DNA of 64,000 nt from Rhodoferax lacus. GTDB taxonomy: Bacteria > Pseudomonadota > Gammaproteobacteria > Burkholderiales > Burkholderiaceae_C. The notes under the pieces were generated by a model. The model had not been told where the DNA came from, did no database searches, and saw only the letters and a list, made by a program, of their open reading frames with translations. The stretch lies in contig NZ_QFZK01000016.1 in NCBI RefSeq assembly GCF_003415675.1, forward strand, positions 1 to 64,000. Direction: 5' to 3'. Both the position numbers and the translations under genes were made by a program. Each line of letters opens with the position of its first letter. Positions within the stretch are counted from its first letter, which is position 1. Shown piece after piece: positions 8,183-17,237 of this stretch.

Positions 8183-10810
8183 CTACCAGTCTTCCTTCAC
8201 AGCCATCACCGCGTCATGCCCTGCGGCGGCCTGGCCTGCCAGCCAGGCCGTCACCGTGCCCGCTGCCACCACCGCAGCGGCCAGGCCCAGGAGGCGCAGC
8301 CAGGGCAGGCTGAGTTCCATGCTCCAGTGAAAGCTTTGCGGGTTCACCACGTGCACCAGCACCACCGCCACAGCCAGGCCCAGCGCCACTCCGGCGATGG
8401 CGCCCAGGCTGGTCCAGGCCGCACCTTCTGCCGCCACCACGCGCAGGATCTGGCTGCGCGTCAGGCCCAGGTGGGCCAGCAGGCCAAACTCCTTGCGGCG
8501 TGCCAGCACCTGCGCACTGAAGCTTGCCGCAATGCCAAACAGGCCAATGCCCACGGCCACCGCCTGCAGCCAATAGGTCACGGCAAAGCTGCGGTCAAAA
8601 ATTTTCAGGGTGGTGGCGCGTATCTGCGTGGCCGAACCAAACTCCAGCAGCTGCCCGGCCTGTCCATCGGGTGTGCCTGCCAGCTGGTCGGCCAGCGTGC
8701 GCAGGGCCTGCTCCACCGCCTCGGCATCGGTACCGGGCTGGAGCCAGAAGGCCAAGTCGTTGACGCGCCGGTCATCGCTCAGGCGCGCGTAGTCGGCGCT
8801 GTCCATGGCGATGGTGCCAAACTGGCGCGCGTAGTCGCGCCAGATGCCGGCCACGAAAAACATGGGTGCACCAGCGGTGTTCGTGCTGCCTGCAGCAAAT
8901 ACCTGTTGCAGCGGTGCAAAGTTCTGGCCCACCCGTGCGCCATACAGGTCCACCACGGCCTCGCTCACATAAATGCCAATGCGCCCCGCAGGCACGGCCA
9001 CGGCATCGCCCACCAAGGGCAGGCCCGCGGTGCGGCCCTGTGCATCCTGCAGGCTGCGCACCATCAGGGCCACGCCGGGCTTGGCTGCATCCAGCGTGAG
9101 CTGCAGGGTGCGCTGGGCCGACAGGCGCTGCACGCCGCCTACACGGGCTGCGGCCTGCACAAAAGCCGGATCGAAATACGCCAGCTCATTGGCGTTGCCG
9201 CTGCCCGCGCTGCGCACATACAGCGAAGCGGGCAGCACCGTGTCCAGCCAGGTGGTCACCGAATGGCGAAAGCTGCTCACCATCACCGTCAGGGCCACCG
9301 CCAGGCTGAGCGAGGCCACCACACCGCTGACCGCCACGGCCGCGCTCTGGCGCACACGCCGCGCGCGCTCCACCGCCAGCAAGGGCAGCAGCCGGTGGGC
9401 CAGCAGCGGCGCCACCCGGTCCAGCACCTGGCCGACCAGCCAGGGCAGGCAGGCAATGCCGCCCACCAGCAGCAGGGCCACGCTCAGGTAGGCGCCCAGT
9501 GGCATACCCCACAGCGGCGGCGTCATGGCCAGCAGGCCACCGGCCAGCAACAGGGCCGGGCCCATCCAGGCGGTATGGCGGTGGTCTTGCAAGGCGCCCA
9601 GGCCCTTGAGGGTTTGGGCCGGTGGCAGGGCCTGTGCCAGGCGGGCGGGCCACCAGGCGCCCACCAGGGCGGTTGCCACACCCAGGGCGGCAAACACCAG
9701 TGCGGCCAGCGTGCTCCACTGCAGGGGTGGCGCAGCACCGGCAAAGTAGCCGCCACCCAGGTCGCCTCCCAGCAGGGTGAGGGCCAGTGCCGCCAGCCCC
9801 GTGCCCAGGGCAATGCCCAGCGCGCTGCCAAGCAGCCCCAGCAGGCCGGCCTCCAGCAGCACCAGGTGCAGGCGCTGGGAACCGGTCAAACCCAGCACGC
9901 CCAGCAGGGCGAATTGCTGGGCCCTGCGCGTCACACTCAAAGCCAACACCGAGAACACCAGAAAGCCGCCGGTGAACAGCGCAATCAAAGCCAACACGGT
10001 CAGGTTCACGCGGTAGGCGCGCGACAAGTTGCCAATGCGTTCGGCCGCATCTCCGGGTTGGCTCAGCTTCCATTCGGCATTCCAGCCCGGTGTGCCCTCC
10101 AGGATGCGCGCCACGGCCTCGCGGTCGCTCCCAGGCTGCAGGCGAATGTCCACGCGGGTGAGCTGCCCGCGCTTGCCAAAAAAGTCCTGGGCCGCACCAA
10201 TGTCCATCACCGCCAGCGGGTTGCCAGGGGCGCGCACGCTGCCTTCCACTGCCGCCCTCTTGAGCTGCAGGCCTTGCTGCAACTGCACGCTGCCATCCCC
10301 CAGCGCCTGGCGCGCAGCGGCATTCAGAAACACGGTGTCGGGGGCAAACAAGGCCATGCGGTCTGCATCGCCGGTGGGCATAGGCATCAGGTCGGGCGCC
10401 AGGGTGGCCACTTGCAGGGCGTCCACACCCAGCACGCGCAGCAGCACGCGTTGGGTGGGCTTGGAAGGATCGGCGGGCTTGACCAAAGGCAGGGCGGGCA
10501 GGGCGTAGGTGCTCAGTTCCAGCACGGGCGAGGCCGTGGCCACAGCGGGGTTTTGCCGCAGAGTTTGCAACACCGCCTCATCCAGGCTGGCGCTGACTGA
10601 GCGGCTGCGCAGCTCCAGATCCGCCTGCCCGCCCACCGAGCGCAGCGCCTGCGAAAACTCGTCCAGCGCCGAGGCATTGATGAGGTGCACCGAAAAGGCC
10701 AGCGCCACACCCAGCATCACAGCCACCAACGCCGCCACGGTGCGCCAGGGATGGTGCAGCAGCTCTTGCAGGGAAAAGGTTTTGAGCAGGGGCCAGAGCA
10801 CGAAGGACAT
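8183..10810 (-). CDS. FtsX/MacB-type ABC transporter permease
   Basis: 875 residues starting [20 protein letters not shown]. The first membrane helix (~25-45) is followed by a large periplasmic MacB-type domain, then an FtsX domain with several helices around 260-500, a second periplasmic segment and a C-terminal FtsX domain. In the C-terminal domain [20 protein letters not shown] is the FtsX core. The duplicated layout is that of permeases that act on lipids or lipoproteins together with a LolD/MacB-type ATPase. The matching ATPase gene is at 11294-11944, separated by an unknown small gene. The cargo is unknown. Confidence 0.85.
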   Translation of the reverse strand: MSFVLWPLLKTFSLQELLHHPWRTVAALVAVMLGVALAFSVHLINASALDEFSQALRSVGGQADLELRSRSVSASLDEAVLQTLRQNPAVATASPVLELSTYALPALPLVKPADPSKPTQRVLLRVLGVDALQVATLAPDLMPMPTGDADRMALFAPDTVFLNAAARQALGDGSVQLQQGLQLKRAAVEGSVRAPGNPLAVMDIGAAQDFFGKRGQLTRVDIRLQPGSDREAVARILEGTPGWNAEWKLSQPGDAAERIGNLSRAYRVNLTVLALIALFTGGFLVFSVLALSVTRRAQQFALLGVLGLTGSQRLHLVLLEAGLLGLLGSALGIALGTGLAALALTLLGGDLGGGYFAGAAPPLQWSTLAALVFAALGVATALVGAWWPARLAQALPPAQTLKGLGALQDHRHTAWMGPALLLAGGLLAMTPPLWGMPLGAYLSVALLLVGGIACLPWLVGQVLDRVAPLLAHRLLPLLAVERARRVRQSAAVAVSGVVASLSLAVALTVMVSSFRHSVTTWLDTVLPASLYVRSAGSGNANELAYFDPAFVQAAARVGGVQRLSAQRTLQLTLDAAKPGVALMVRSLQDAQGRTAGLPLVGDAVAVPAGRIGIYVSEAVVDLYGARVGQNFAPLQQVFAAGSTNTAGAPMFFVAGIWRDYARQFGTIAMDSADYARLSDDRRVNDLAFWLQPGTDAEAVEQALRTLADQLAGTPDGQAGQLLEFGSATQIRATTLKIFDRSFAVTYWLQAVAVGIGLFGIAASFSAQVLARRKEFGLLAHLGLTRSQILRVVAAEGAAWTSLGAIAGVALGLAVAVVLVHVVNPQSFHWSMELSLPWLRLLGLAAAVVAAGTVTAWLAGQAAAGHDAVMAVKEDW

Positions 10811-10872
10811 GGCCCGATTGTGACGACAGAGGGCTTGCGGGCGCAGCGGCCTGCCTTGAAACCCCAGCCGGT

Positions 10873-11214
10873 TTAACGGCGTCGGCGTGCGCTGGCGAAT
10901 TGCGCTTTGGGAATGTGGCCGCGAAACAGCGCAGTCAGGGTGTCTACCTTGATGGCTGCCAGGGTCTCGCCACAATGGTCACACAGCATGTGCATCAGGT
11001 CGCTGCGCAAAAACCACAGGCTCTGGATGTCATCGGCATACTGCACACGGGCCCAAACGGGTGGGCGTTCGGTCTTGGGGTTCAGGAACAATTCCATGCA
11101 GTCCAGCATCTCGTCACGGATGTGTTCCACATGGGCCACTGCCTCCGAATTGCGCGCAGGGTCACGCATCAGTCCCATCAGACTTGAAGAAAGGCGTGAC
11201 ATTTTCCAGCTCAT
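10873..11214 (-). CDS. conserved hypothetical protein inside the ABC transporter cluster
   Basis: 113 residues (MSWKMSRLSSSLMGLMRDPA), soluble, with no signal peptide. A C-terminal CDHCGE pair could bind a metal, but only two cysteines are close together. The basic tail is ASARRRR. It lies between the permease gene (62 bp downstream) and the ATPase gene (79 bp upstream), same strand. I do not recognise the family. Its position suggests a role linked to the transporter, or simple co-transcription. Confidence 0.65.
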   Translation of the reverse strand: MSWKMSRLSSSLMGLMRDPARNSEAVAHVEHIRDEMLDCMELFLNPKTERPPVWARVQYADDIQSLWFLRSDLMHMLCDHCGETLAAIKVDTLTALFRGHIPKAQFASARRRR

Positions 11215-11293
11215 GCGCCCATTGTTGTCTGGAAATATGACAAAGCTGCCTGCAAGGGCTGTCGGCCTTGTAACAGTCTGTGCGGTGGAGCGC

Positions 11294-11944
11294 TTAAGGC
11301 TGGCTTAAGCCGTCCGTGTCCAGGTGCAACACCCGGTCGGCTTTTTCGGTGGCTGCCGCCGAGTGGGTGACCAGCACCAGCGAGGTTCCGTGCGCGCGGC
11401 ATTGCTGCACCAGGGCCTGCATCACCAGGGCCGCGGTAGAGGGGTCCAGGTTGCCCGTGGGCTCGTCTGCGAGCAGCAGGCGCGGATTGTGGACCAGTGC
11501 CCGTGCAATCGCCACGCGCTGCAACTGCCCGCCGCTGAGTTGCTGTGGCAGGCGCGCGCCCAGCGCACCCAGGCCCACGGCCTCCAGCATGGCCTGTACC
11601 CGGTCCGCGTAGTCCTGGCCCAGCAGCATGAGGGGCAGGGCCACGTTCTGCATCACATCCAGATGCGGCAGCACATGAAAGGCCTGGAACACAAAGCCCA
11701 CTTTTTCGCGCCGCAGCAAGGCGCGCTGGTCTTCGTTCAAGGCGCCCACGTCCACGCCTTCAAGTTGCACCGTGCCCTGGTCCCAATGGTCCAGGCCGGC
11801 CATGCAGTTGAGCAGGGTGGATTTGCCCACCCCGGACTCCCCCACGATGGCCACGAACTCGCCCGGCACCACGTCCAGTGACACGTTGGCAAACACCGGC
11901 GTGCTGCCATAGTGTTTTGCCAAGTTGTGTATCTGGAGGGTCAT
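11294..11944 (-). CDS. ABC transporter ATP-binding protein (LolD/MacB type)
   Basis: 216 residues from ATG 11944. Walker A is GESGVGKST, the signature is LSGGQLQRVAIARAL, and Walker B is LLLADEPTGNLD, the form typical of LolD, MacB and FtsE ATPases. QAFHVLPHLDVMQNV is the Q-loop region. The longer frame upstream runs through the miaA 3' region and is not credible. It is the likely motor for the FtsX-type permease at 8183-10810 and is transcribed ahead of it, just downstream of miaA. Confidence 0.9.
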   Translation of the reverse strand: MTLQIHNLAKHYGSTPVFANVSLDVVPGEFVAIVGESGVGKSTLLNCMAGLDHWDQGTVQLEGVDVGALNEDQRALLRREKVGFVFQAFHVLPHLDVMQNVALPLMLLGQDYADRVQAMLEAVGLGALGARLPQQLSGGQLQRVAIARALVHNPRLLLADEPTGNLDPSTAALVMQALVQQCRAHGTSLVLVTHSAAATEKADRVLHLDTDGLSQP

Positions 11945-11973
11945 CGGTGGCGTGTTTGTAGCAGAGCCAGGCT

Positions 11974-12939
11974 TTAAGGTTGGGCCAAAGGGTTGTTCTG
12001 CAGGGCGGCGTGCACGTGCTGCAGCACCTGGTCCAGTGCTGCAGGGCTGTCGCTGGCCACGATCTGGCGCTGGGGCATGGAGCGCAGCCAGGTGATCTGG
12101 CGCTTGGCCAACTGGCGCGTGGCGAACACGCCCCGGTCGCGCAGTTCGGCCATGGGCCACAGCCCTTCGAGTGCCTCCCAGGCCTGGCGGTAGCCCACGC
12201 AGCGCATGGAGGGCAGGTCGGCATGCAGGTCGCCGCGTGCACGTAAGCGCTGCACCTCGTCCAGAAAATGGTCTGCCAGCATGGCCTCAAAGCGCTGGGC
12301 AATGCGCGCATGCAGCCAGGCGCGCTCGGTGGGCTCCAGCGATACCAGCAGGCTGTTGCCCACCGCGCTGCGATCACGTTTGGCTGCATGGAAGTGCGAC
12401 AGTGGCAGGCCGCTGACGCGGTACACCTCCAGGGCGCGCTGCACGCGCTGGCTGTCGGCCGGGGCCAGACGCTGCGCGGTCACAGGGTCTGCTGTGGCCA
12501 GCAGTGCGTGCATGGCGGGCCAGCCCAATGTGGCGGCTTCCTGCGCAATCGCTTCGCGCACCTGGGCGTCGGCGGGGGGCATGTCGTCCAGCCCTTCAGC
12601 CAGGGCCTTGAAGTACAGCATGGTGCCGCCCACCAGCAGGGGCAGCTTGCCGCGCGCATGGATGGCGTGGATCAGCACGGTGGCATCGCGCACAAAGTCG
12701 GCCGCGCTATAGGCCTGCAACGGGTCGCGGATGTCGATCAGGTGGTGCACCACGGCGGCCTGCTCGGCGGCACTGGGCTTGGCCGTGCCGATGTCCATGC
12801 CGCGGTAGACCAGGGCCGAATCCACGCTGATGATTTCCACGTCCCAGCGCCGGGCAATCTCCAGCGCGGCCGCAGTCTTGCCGCAGGCCGTGGGTCCGGC
12901 CAAGGCGATGTGAAAGGGCAGGGCAGCTTGTGTTTGCAT
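11974..12939 (-). CDS. miaA: tRNA dimethylallyltransferase
   Basis: 321 residues. It transfers a dimethylallyl group to N6 of adenosine 37 in tRNAs reading UNN codons. The P-loop is [12 protein letters not shown] with Lys21, followed by the substrate-binding [20 protein letters not shown] and the [14 protein letters not shown] region. Length and motif order are normal. The stop lies 29 bp before the ABC ATPase start, so co-transcription is possible. The MATE gene ends 15 bp upstream on the same strand. Confidence 0.95.
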   Translation of the reverse strand: MQTQAALPFHIALAGPTACGKTAAALEIARRWDVEIISVDSALVYRGMDIGTAKPSAAEQAAVVHHLIDIRDPLQAYSAADFVRDATVLIHAIHARGKLPLLVGGTMLYFKALAEGLDDMPPADAQVREAIAQEAATLGWPAMHALLATADPVTAQRLAPADSQRVQRALEVYRVSGLPLSHFHAAKRDRSAVGNSLLVSLEPTERAWLHARIAQRFEAMLADHFLDEVQRLRARGDLHADLPSMRCVGYRQAWEALEGLWPMAELRDRGVFATRQLAKRQITWLRSMPQRQIVASDSPAALDQVLQHVHAALQNNPLAQP

Positions 12940-12954
12940 CAGGCTATGGTGCCA

Positions 12955-14373
12955 TCAGACGGCAGCCAGGTGCTTGCGCGTGACACGGCTGAGCATGACC
13001 AACAGGCCGCCTGCGGCCACGCTCAGGCCCACAACAAGCGCAATCCAGAAGCCCTGTGCCTGCATGGGCACTGCCGGCGCAAAAGGCACCCATTGCGGCG
13101 CCAGGCCCAGCACGCAACCCAGTGGCAGGCAGATGCCCCAAAAGGCCGCCAGATGCAGCACCATGGGCGGGCGCGTGACCTTGTAGGCGCGTATGGCGCA
13201 GCTGATCACCACTTGCGTACAGTCCGAGAGCTGGAACAGGGCCGCGAACACCAGCAGTTGCGCGGCCAGCATGGCCACCTGCGGGTCGCTGGTGTAGGCC
13301 TGTGCAATCGGCATGCGCCACCACGCAATGCCCACAGCTGACAACACGGAAAAAACCAGCGTCAAGCCCACGCCCACCCAGGCCCGAAAGCGCGCGGTCA
13401 GCGGGTCATCCGCGCCCAGGCTCTGGCCCACGCGGGGCAGCAATGCCAGCCCCAGGCTCAAGGGCACCATGAAGGTCAGCGAGGTGAAGTTCAGCGCAAT
13501 CGCGTGTGCCGCCACCGGTGCGCTGCCAAAACGGGCCAGCAGCAGGGCGATCAGGCTGAAGGCGGTGGTCTCGGCGAAATAGGTCACGCCAATGGGCAGG
13601 CCGAGTTTGAACAGGCTGCGCAGCATCGGCCAGTGCGGTGCCTCGTAATGGTCAAAGGGCCAGGTGCGGCGGTAGGCCGGGGCCAGACGCATCCACGCCA
13701 GCATGGCGCCCAGGCTGAACCAGACGCACAGCATGGTGGACCAGGCACAGCCCAGGCCGCCCATGGCCGCAAAGCCCCAGTTGCCAAACACCAGCACCCA
13801 GTTGATCAACGCATTGAGCAGCAGGGCCGCCAGCGCGATCACCATCATGGGCTTGGTCTGGTTGATGCTGGTGCTGTAGCCATACAGCACCCGGTAACAG
13901 CTGAAGGCCGGCAGGCTGAAGCTGGCCACATGCACAAAGCCCTTGGCCACGTCGCGTACGGCGGGCTCCAGGTCCATGTGGTCAAAGACTTCGGCGGCAA
14001 GGTTGGCCAGCACAAAGGCCAGCAGGCCCGCGGCCAGCGCCTTCCACAGGCCCTGGCGCACCACATGGGGCACGGCGTCGAGCTCGCCAGCGCCCACATG
14101 CTGGGCCACCACCGGGCTGACCGCCATCAGCAGCCCCATCAGGGTGAGGATGGTCATGTTCCAGATCGAGACCCCGAGTGAGACGCCGGCCAGGTCCTGT
14201 GCCGAGGCATGGCCGGCCATGGCCACATCGGTCACAGACATGCCAATGGTGGCCAGTTGGCCAATCAGGATGGGCCAGGCCAGTTGCCAGAGGGAGCGTG
14301 TTTCGGTCAGTACGCGTCGGCTTCGGGATGGGGCAGCGCGCAGGGGCGTTGTAGAGTCTGGGGCAGGGGTCAT
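12955..14373 (-). CDS. MATE-family multidrug/sodium antiporter (NorM-like)
   Basis: 472 residues from ATG 14373 with about twelve hydrophobic helices in two six-helix bundles, as in NorM. Characteristic segments are LAWPILIGQLATIGMSVTDV, AGHASAQDLAGVSLG and, in the second half, LGLPIGVTYFAETTAFSLIA. It should export cationic compounds in exchange for H+ or Na+. Substrates cannot be inferred. A -10-like TAGAAT lies 10 nt upstream of the ATG. An SMR exporter gene starts 46 bp away on the opposite strand. Confidence 0.9.
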   Translation of the reverse strand: MTPAPDSTTPLRAAPSRSRRVLTETRSLWQLAWPILIGQLATIGMSVTDVAMAGHASAQDLAGVSLGVSIWNMTILTLMGLLMAVSPVVAQHVGAGELDAVPHVVRQGLWKALAAGLLAFVLANLAAEVFDHMDLEPAVRDVAKGFVHVASFSLPAFSCYRVLYGYSTSINQTKPMMVIALAALLLNALINWVLVFGNWGFAAMGGLGCAWSTMLCVWFSLGAMLAWMRLAPAYRRTWPFDHYEAPHWPMLRSLFKLGLPIGVTYFAETTAFSLIALLLARFGSAPVAAHAIALNFTSLTFMVPLSLGLALLPRVGQSLGADDPLTARFRAWVGVGLTLVFSVLSAVGIAWWRMPIAQAYTSDPQVAMLAAQLLVFAALFQLSDCTQVVISCAIRAYKVTRPPMVLHLAAFWGICLPLGCVLGLAPQWVPFAPAVPMQAQGFWIALVVGLSVAAGGLLVMLSRVTRKHLAAV

Positions 14374-14383
14374 CAGCCAGATG

Positions 14384-14389
14384 ATTCTA
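14384..14389 (-). promoter_or_regulatory. -10-like element for the MATE gene, almost leaderless
   Basis: TAGAAT on the minus strand; expected transcription start near 14377, about 4 nt before the ATG at 14373. No convincing -35 was identified. Confidence 0.4.
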
Positions 14390-14419
14390 AGGCTGAGGGT
14401 GTTTTTTTCGGGGGCTTGT

Positions 14420-14749
14420 ATGAACTGGGTGTATCTGTCGGTCGCTATCGTCCTGGAAGTGGTCGCCACCTCGGCCCTCAAGGCCTCTGATGGCTTTACG
14501 CGCCTGCTGCCCTCAGTGGTGGTGGTGGTCGGGTACGCGGCGGCCTTCTACACCCTGTCCATCACACTGCGCACCATGCCGGTGGGGGTGGTCTACGCCG
14601 TGTGGTCTGGCGTGGGGGTGGTGCTGATCACCCTGGTGGGCTGGTTGCTGTTCAACCAGAAGCTCGATGCGCCCGCATTTTTGGGCATTGCCCTGATATC
14701 GGCCGGGGTCATCGTGCTGAATTTTTTCTCCCAATCCGTGACGCACTAA
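14420..14749 (+). CDS. small multidrug resistance (EmrE/Sug-type) exporter
   Basis: 109 residues with four transmembrane helices. The essential membrane glutamate is Glu13 (AIVLEVVATSALKAS). The loop YTLSITLRTMPVGVVYAVWSGVG matches EmrE/QacE proteins rather than the SugE branch. It should work as an antiparallel dimer exporting quaternary ammonium-type cations against protons. The start ATG at 14420 follows a GGGGGC stretch. It is divergent from the MATE exporter, so two drug-efflux genes share this short intergenic region. Confidence 0.92.
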   Translation: MNWVYLSVAIVLEVVATSALKASDGFTRLLPSVVVVVGYAAAFYTLSITLRTMPVGVVYAVWSGVGVVLITLVGWLLFNQKLDAPAFLGIALISAGVIVLNFFSQSVTH

Positions 14750-15005
14750 GGCGGTGCTTTTTACTGCCAAGACAAAGGGTTAACCCTAGGAAATTTGCAT
14801 GAATAAATTTTTTGGGTTTGGGCCTGAAAATTCTTCATCGCGAATGGGCCTGTTTAGCTGACGGCATGCTGAATACGGCCCGGAATGTGGGGCAAACGCC
14901 TATAGATTACGGCCTGACCCGTGCATAGACTCGGGCTCACGCGGCGGCGATCTGCAAGCAGCTTGCTCAGCGTCGTAGGACCTATTTTTCAAATACGGAG
15001 ACAAC

Positions 15006-16253
15006 ATGAAATTTCACTTCGCCAAACTCGCATCCCGAATCGCCCTGTCCGCAGCGGTACTGAGCCTCTCTGGCCTGGCCCTGGCAGCGGACCCCATCAA
15101 GATCGGTGTCTCCGGCCCCTTCACCGGCGGCTCTTCCTCCATGGGCGTGAGCATGCGCGACGGCGTCAAGCTGGCCGTGGATGAAATCAACAAGTCCGGT
15201 GGCGTCATCGGCCGCCAGCTGCAAATCATCGAGCGCGATGATGAAGCCAAGAACGAGCGCGGCGTGCAAATCGCCCAGGAACTGATCAACAAGGAAAAAG
15301 TCGCCGCCACCGTCGGCTTCATCAACACCGGTGTGGCCCTGGCCTCGCAGCGCTTCTACCAGGAAGCCAAGATCCCGGTCATGAACAACGTGGCCACCGG
15401 CTCGCTGGTTACGCACCAGTTCGATGACCAGCCCGAGAACTACATCTTCCGCAATGCGGCGCACGACAGCATCCAGGCGCCCATGATTGTGGAAGAGGCC
15501 ATTGTCAAGCGCGGCTTCAAGAAAGTCGCCATCCTGTCCGACTCCACCAACTACGGCCAGCTCGGCCGCGCTGACCTGGAAAAGGCACTGGAGCTCAAGG
15601 GCATCAAGGCCGTGGCTGTCGAGAAGTTCAACGTCAAGGACGTGGACATGACGGCCCAGTTGCTCAAGGCCAAGGAAGCCGGCGCCGAAGCCATCCTGAC
15701 CTACGCCATCGGACCCGAGCTGGCACAGATTGCCAACGGCATGACCAAGCTGGGCTGGAAGGTTCCCATGGTCGGCAGCTGGACCCTGTCCATGGCCAAC
15801 TTCATTGACAACGCAGGCCCTGGCGGTGAAGGCGCGCGCATGCCGCAAACCTTTATCCAGGCGCCCACGACCCCGAAGCGCCAGTCCTTCATCATCAACT
15901 ACCTGAAGACCTTCAACCCCAAGAATGGCCGTATTGATTCGCCCGTGTCGGCGGCGCAAGGCTATGACTCCATCTACCTGCTCGCAGCTGCCATCAAGCA
16001 GGCCAACTCCACCGATGGCCCGAAGATCAAGGCCGCACTGGAAGACCTGAAGACCCCGGTGGACGGTGTGGTCACCACCTACAAGACACCATTCACTGCC
16101 AAGGACCATGAGGCCATCACCGTGAACATTCCGGTGTTCGGTGAGGTCAAGAACGGCAAGGTGGATTACGCCTACCCTGAAGACCAGAAGAAGGCTTCCG
16201 AAGTGCGCGTGAAGGATGCCAACGCCAAGGGCGCTCTGACCATCAAGAAGTAA
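15006..16253 (+). CDS. livK: branched-chain amino acid ABC transporter, periplasmic binding protein
   Basis: 415 residues. A Sec signal peptide covers the first ~27 residues (MKFHFAKLASRIALSAAVLS, cleavage near GLALA-AD). The mature Peripla_BP_6 fold begins DPIKIGVSGPFTGGSSSMGV. The start is supported by GGAGA 5 nt upstream of the ATG. It is first in a four-gene transport operon and is separated from livH by a hairpin followed by seven Ts. Ligand is probably branched-chain or related hydrophobic amino acids, but Liv-type binding proteins vary widely and other acids are possible. Confidence 0.9.
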   Translation: MKFHFAKLASRIALSAAVLSLSGLALAADPIKIGVSGPFTGGSSSMGVSMRDGVKLAVDEINKSGGVIGRQLQIIERDDEAKNERGVQIAQELINKEKVAATVGFINTGVALASQRFYQEAKIPVMNNVATGSLVTHQFDDQPENYIFRNAAHDSIQAPMIVEEAIVKRGFKKVAILSDSTNYGQLGRADLEKALELKGIKAVAVEKFNVKDVDMTAQLLKAKEAGAEAILTYAIGPELAQIANGMTKLGWKVPMVGSWTLSMANFIDNAGPGGEGARMPQTFIQAPTTPKRQSFIINYLKTFNPKNGRIDSPVSAAQGYDSIYLLAAAIKQANSTDGPKIKAALEDLKTPVDGVVTTYKTPFTAKDHEAITVNIPVFGEVKNGKVDYAYPEDQKKASEVRVKDANAKGALTIKK

Positions 16254-16272
16254 GCGGCGCTTTGCGCAGCAG

Positions 16273-16312
16273 GCATCGCCCCGGTCCTGGTGACTGGCGC
16301 GGTGCTTTTTTT
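16273..16312 (+). terminator. hairpin with T-run between livK and livH
   Basis: A two-part stem (GCATCGC with GCGGTGC, then CCGGTC with GACTGG, one C-C mismatch and a 5-nt loop) is followed directly by seven Ts. It has the form of an intrinsic terminator. Because livH-MG-F lie downstream without an obvious new promoter, partial read-through would give more binding protein than permease. Confidence 0.65.
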
Positions 16313-16359
16313 AGGCCGCAATGCGGCGTTATCAACGGTATTTTTTTAAGGACCCTTTC

Positions 16360-17235
16360 ATGGAAATCCTGTTACAGCTTGTGTACAGCGGTATTGCCAT
16401 GGGCATGATTTACGCAGTCATCGCCTTTGGTTACCAACTGACCTTTCAAACATCGGACACCCTGAACTTCGGCCAGGGTGACGCCCTTATGCTGGGCGCC
16501 ATGGTGGGTCTCACCCTGGTCAACATGGGTGTCAATTATTGGCTCATGCTGCCCATCGTGATTGTTTTCGGCCTGGTGCAGGGCGCCTTTGTCGAGCGCA
16601 TCGGTGTGGCACCGGCCATCAAGATCAAGAGCGAATTTGGCTGGATCATGTCCACCATCGCGCTGGGTATTATTTTCAAGAATGTGGCTGAGAACGTATG
16701 GGGACGCGACGACCTCAAGTTCCCCTCGCCCTTGTCAGAATCCCCCATGAAATTTCTGGGCGCCAATGTGCTGCCCATGGAAATCCTGGTGGTGATCGGC
16801 GCCATCGCCATGATGTTGGCGGTGGAGTTTTTCAACCGCAAGACGATTTACGGCAAGGCCGTGGTGGCCACCTTCAATGACCGCGATGCGGCCAAGCTCA
16901 TGGGCATCAACACCGCCCTGGTGATCACCTTCTCGTATGCCCTTTCGTCCGCGTCCGCTGCCTTTGCCGGCGCGCTGATTGCGCCGCTCACGCTGACCGG
17001 CGCCACCATGGGCGCGGTGCTGGGCCTCAAGGCCTTTGCCGTGGCCATCATCGGCGGCCTGACCAGCGGTATGGGCATCATTGTGGGCGGCATCATTCTG
17101 GGCGTGGCTGAAACCACCACCGGCTTCTACCTCTCCACCGGCTACAAGGATGTGCCCGGCCTGGTGCTGCTTCTGCTGGTGCTGGCCTTCAAGCCATCCG
17201 GCCTGTTCGGCAAATCCGCGATCAAGAAAGTCTGA
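16360..17235 (+). CDS. livH: branched-chain amino acid ABC transporter permease LivH
   Basis: 291 residues from ATG 16360, preceded by AAGGA. The hydrophobic, multi-helix sequence matches LivH: YSGIAMGMIYAVIAFGYQLT, TLNFGQGDALMLGA and the ABC-contacting loop DRDAAKLMGINTALVITFSY. It forms the inner-membrane channel together with the LivM half of the next gene, which starts 2 bp after this stop. The upstream in-frame ATG at 16321 lacks an RBS and was not chosen. Confidence 0.92.
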   Translation: MEILLQLVYSGIAMGMIYAVIAFGYQLTFQTSDTLNFGQGDALMLGAMVGLTLVNMGVNYWLMLPIVIVFGLVQGAFVERIGVAPAIKIKSEFGWIMSTIALGIIFKNVAENVWGRDDLKFPSPLSESPMKFLGANVLPMEILVVIGAIAMMLAVEFFNRKTIYGKAVVATFNDRDAAKLMGINTALVITFSYALSSASAAFAGALIAPLTLTGATMGAVLGLKAFAVAIIGGLTSGMGIIVGGIILGVAETTTGFYLSTGYKDVPGLVLLLLVLAFKPSGLFGKSAIKKV

Positions 17236-17237
17236 AC

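Noticed and set aside
8036-10600. 854-codon plus-strand open frame, His/Gln-rich
   Set aside because: It is antisense to the FtsX-type permease, whose domain structure is clear; the composition is what GC-rich antisense frames give.
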